From the NCBI RefSeq assembly GCF_000143535.2, contig NC_037311.1:62001-126000 (forward strand): a DNA stretch of 64,000 bases, written 5' to 3'. Source of the DNA: Botrytis cinerea B05.10 (taxonomy: Eukaryota; Ascomycota; Leotiomycetes; Helotiales; Sclerotiniaceae). Both the position numbers and the translations under genes were made by a program. The notes under the pieces were generated by a model. The model ran no database searches. It had not been told where the DNA came from and was given only the letters and a program-made list of their open reading frames with translations. This document shows, piece after piece, positions 63,282 to 64,000 of the stretch (position 1 is its first letter; each line of letters starts with the position of its first letter).

Positions 63282-64000
63282 ATTGGTCGTTGCTTTTATG
63301 ATCGTCGTGAGAGCTTCACCTGGTAAAATCTATGGAAATTTGATCTGTGGAAATCGGATGCCACTTTATTTATTTCGGTAATGCAGCGCAGAGGGTGACC
63401 TTTATCATCTTCTTCTGCACACTTACGGACAGAGGATCCCACTTAATCCGCGAACTAAGCTTCCCCAGATTTTATGGATACCCTGATCATTCTCCAATAT
63501 TGGTGTTCGGGATCAATCATCACCAGGAGCTCCTGAATCTAGCTGGGCGGCGAGTTTACCGGAGCTTAGCCCGGACCCCGCTATCCACATGTCAGCACAA
63601 AACCTTCATCTCCTAGGTTGAGTCTGAAACAATCAAATCCCAGATTCCACTCGGTAACTGTACATTAACCAGGCATCAAGAAAAATAGGACATTGTGATT
63701 TCCTTTGCAGCGCACAAAAACTAGCCTAATTTTTCTACTAACACCCGGGCATAGACTTTAGTGAGTACATTATCAAAGTGAATCAAGGACTTTAATTCGT
63801 CAAGATCTTTGCCGTGTCAATAAGCCAAGGTTGGCGAGGAAAGAGATTGCCACGATGCCACAGCATTAACTATGTCAAAAGAGTTATATTCCCCTTATAA
63901 GCCAAGGCTGTTCTGATACCTTCTGTTATTATCTAAGACTACTCTGTCGTTCATTGATATCACACACCTTCAAAAAGTCCGGGCCGGGAAATCAGCCGTG
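63282..64000. other. Upstream region of the MFS transporter
   Basis: Presumably promoter sequence. Several CGG/CCG triplets lie close together at about 63,545-63,585, which could be zinc-cluster regulator sites, but spacing does not single out one. No ORF with a recognisable feature. Confidence 0.4.

Noticed and set aside
1..64000. CRISPR arrays, rRNA and bacterial-type operons
   Set aside because: None seen; gene structure with short introns is fungal.

Overview
This window comes from the nuclear genome of a filamentous ascomycete. The evidence is short (about 50-110 bp) GT-AG introns, a HET-domain protein, a Zn2Cys6/Fungal_trans regulator, a Dal5-type MFS permease, and a large AT-rich block carrying the C-to-T and G-to-A decay typical of repeat-induced point mutation (RIP). 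Gene style suggests Leotiomycetes, but that is a weak inference.

Positions 1 to about 48,200 are an AT-rich, essentially gene-free transposon graveyard. It can be read as a stack of nested insertions dated by target-site duplications (TSDs). A decayed Ty3/gypsy family (family C) is present twice (about 1-14.8 kb and 39.4-44.4 kb). Copies of a 1,854-bp pogo-like DNA transposon (TA TSDs) landed in both; a third copy lies at 46,044. One pogo copy was then hit by a second gypsy element (family F, 2,947-9,557, TSD CCTTT). Another family F relic (16,351-25,533) contains a young, intact family F member at 18,116-24,722. That element has apparently identical 576-bp LTRs, TSD TAGAG, a 1,618-aa gag-pol ORF on the minus strand and an antisense ORF for a Zn2Cys6/coiled-coil protein. 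Further pieces are a copia-like relic, a TRIM-like 550-bp element, solo LTRs, and two TA-flanked MITE families, one with a composite terminal inverted repeat.

Positions 48,200-64,000 are ordinary gene space with four supported genes, whose intron phases I rebuilt by hand: a secreted intradiol dioxygenase-like enzyme (minus, 3 exons); a HET domain fused to five FG-GAP/VCBS-like repeats (minus, 3 exons); a Zn2Cys6 transcription factor (plus, about 8 exons); and an allantoate-permease-family MFS transporter (minus, 8 exons, two of them 11 and 13 nt). A 674-bp hAT-like MITE with an 8-bp TSD lies between the first two genes.

The HET gene and the transcription factor are divergent. The transcription factor and the transporter converge, so the regulator could control the permease, but nothing in the sequence proves this. 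The most interesting items are the HET/beta-propeller-like fusion, the antisense zinc-cluster gene of the retrotransposon, and the MITE with nested inverted repeats that has escaped RIP. No rRNA gene, tRNA gene or CRISPR array was seen.
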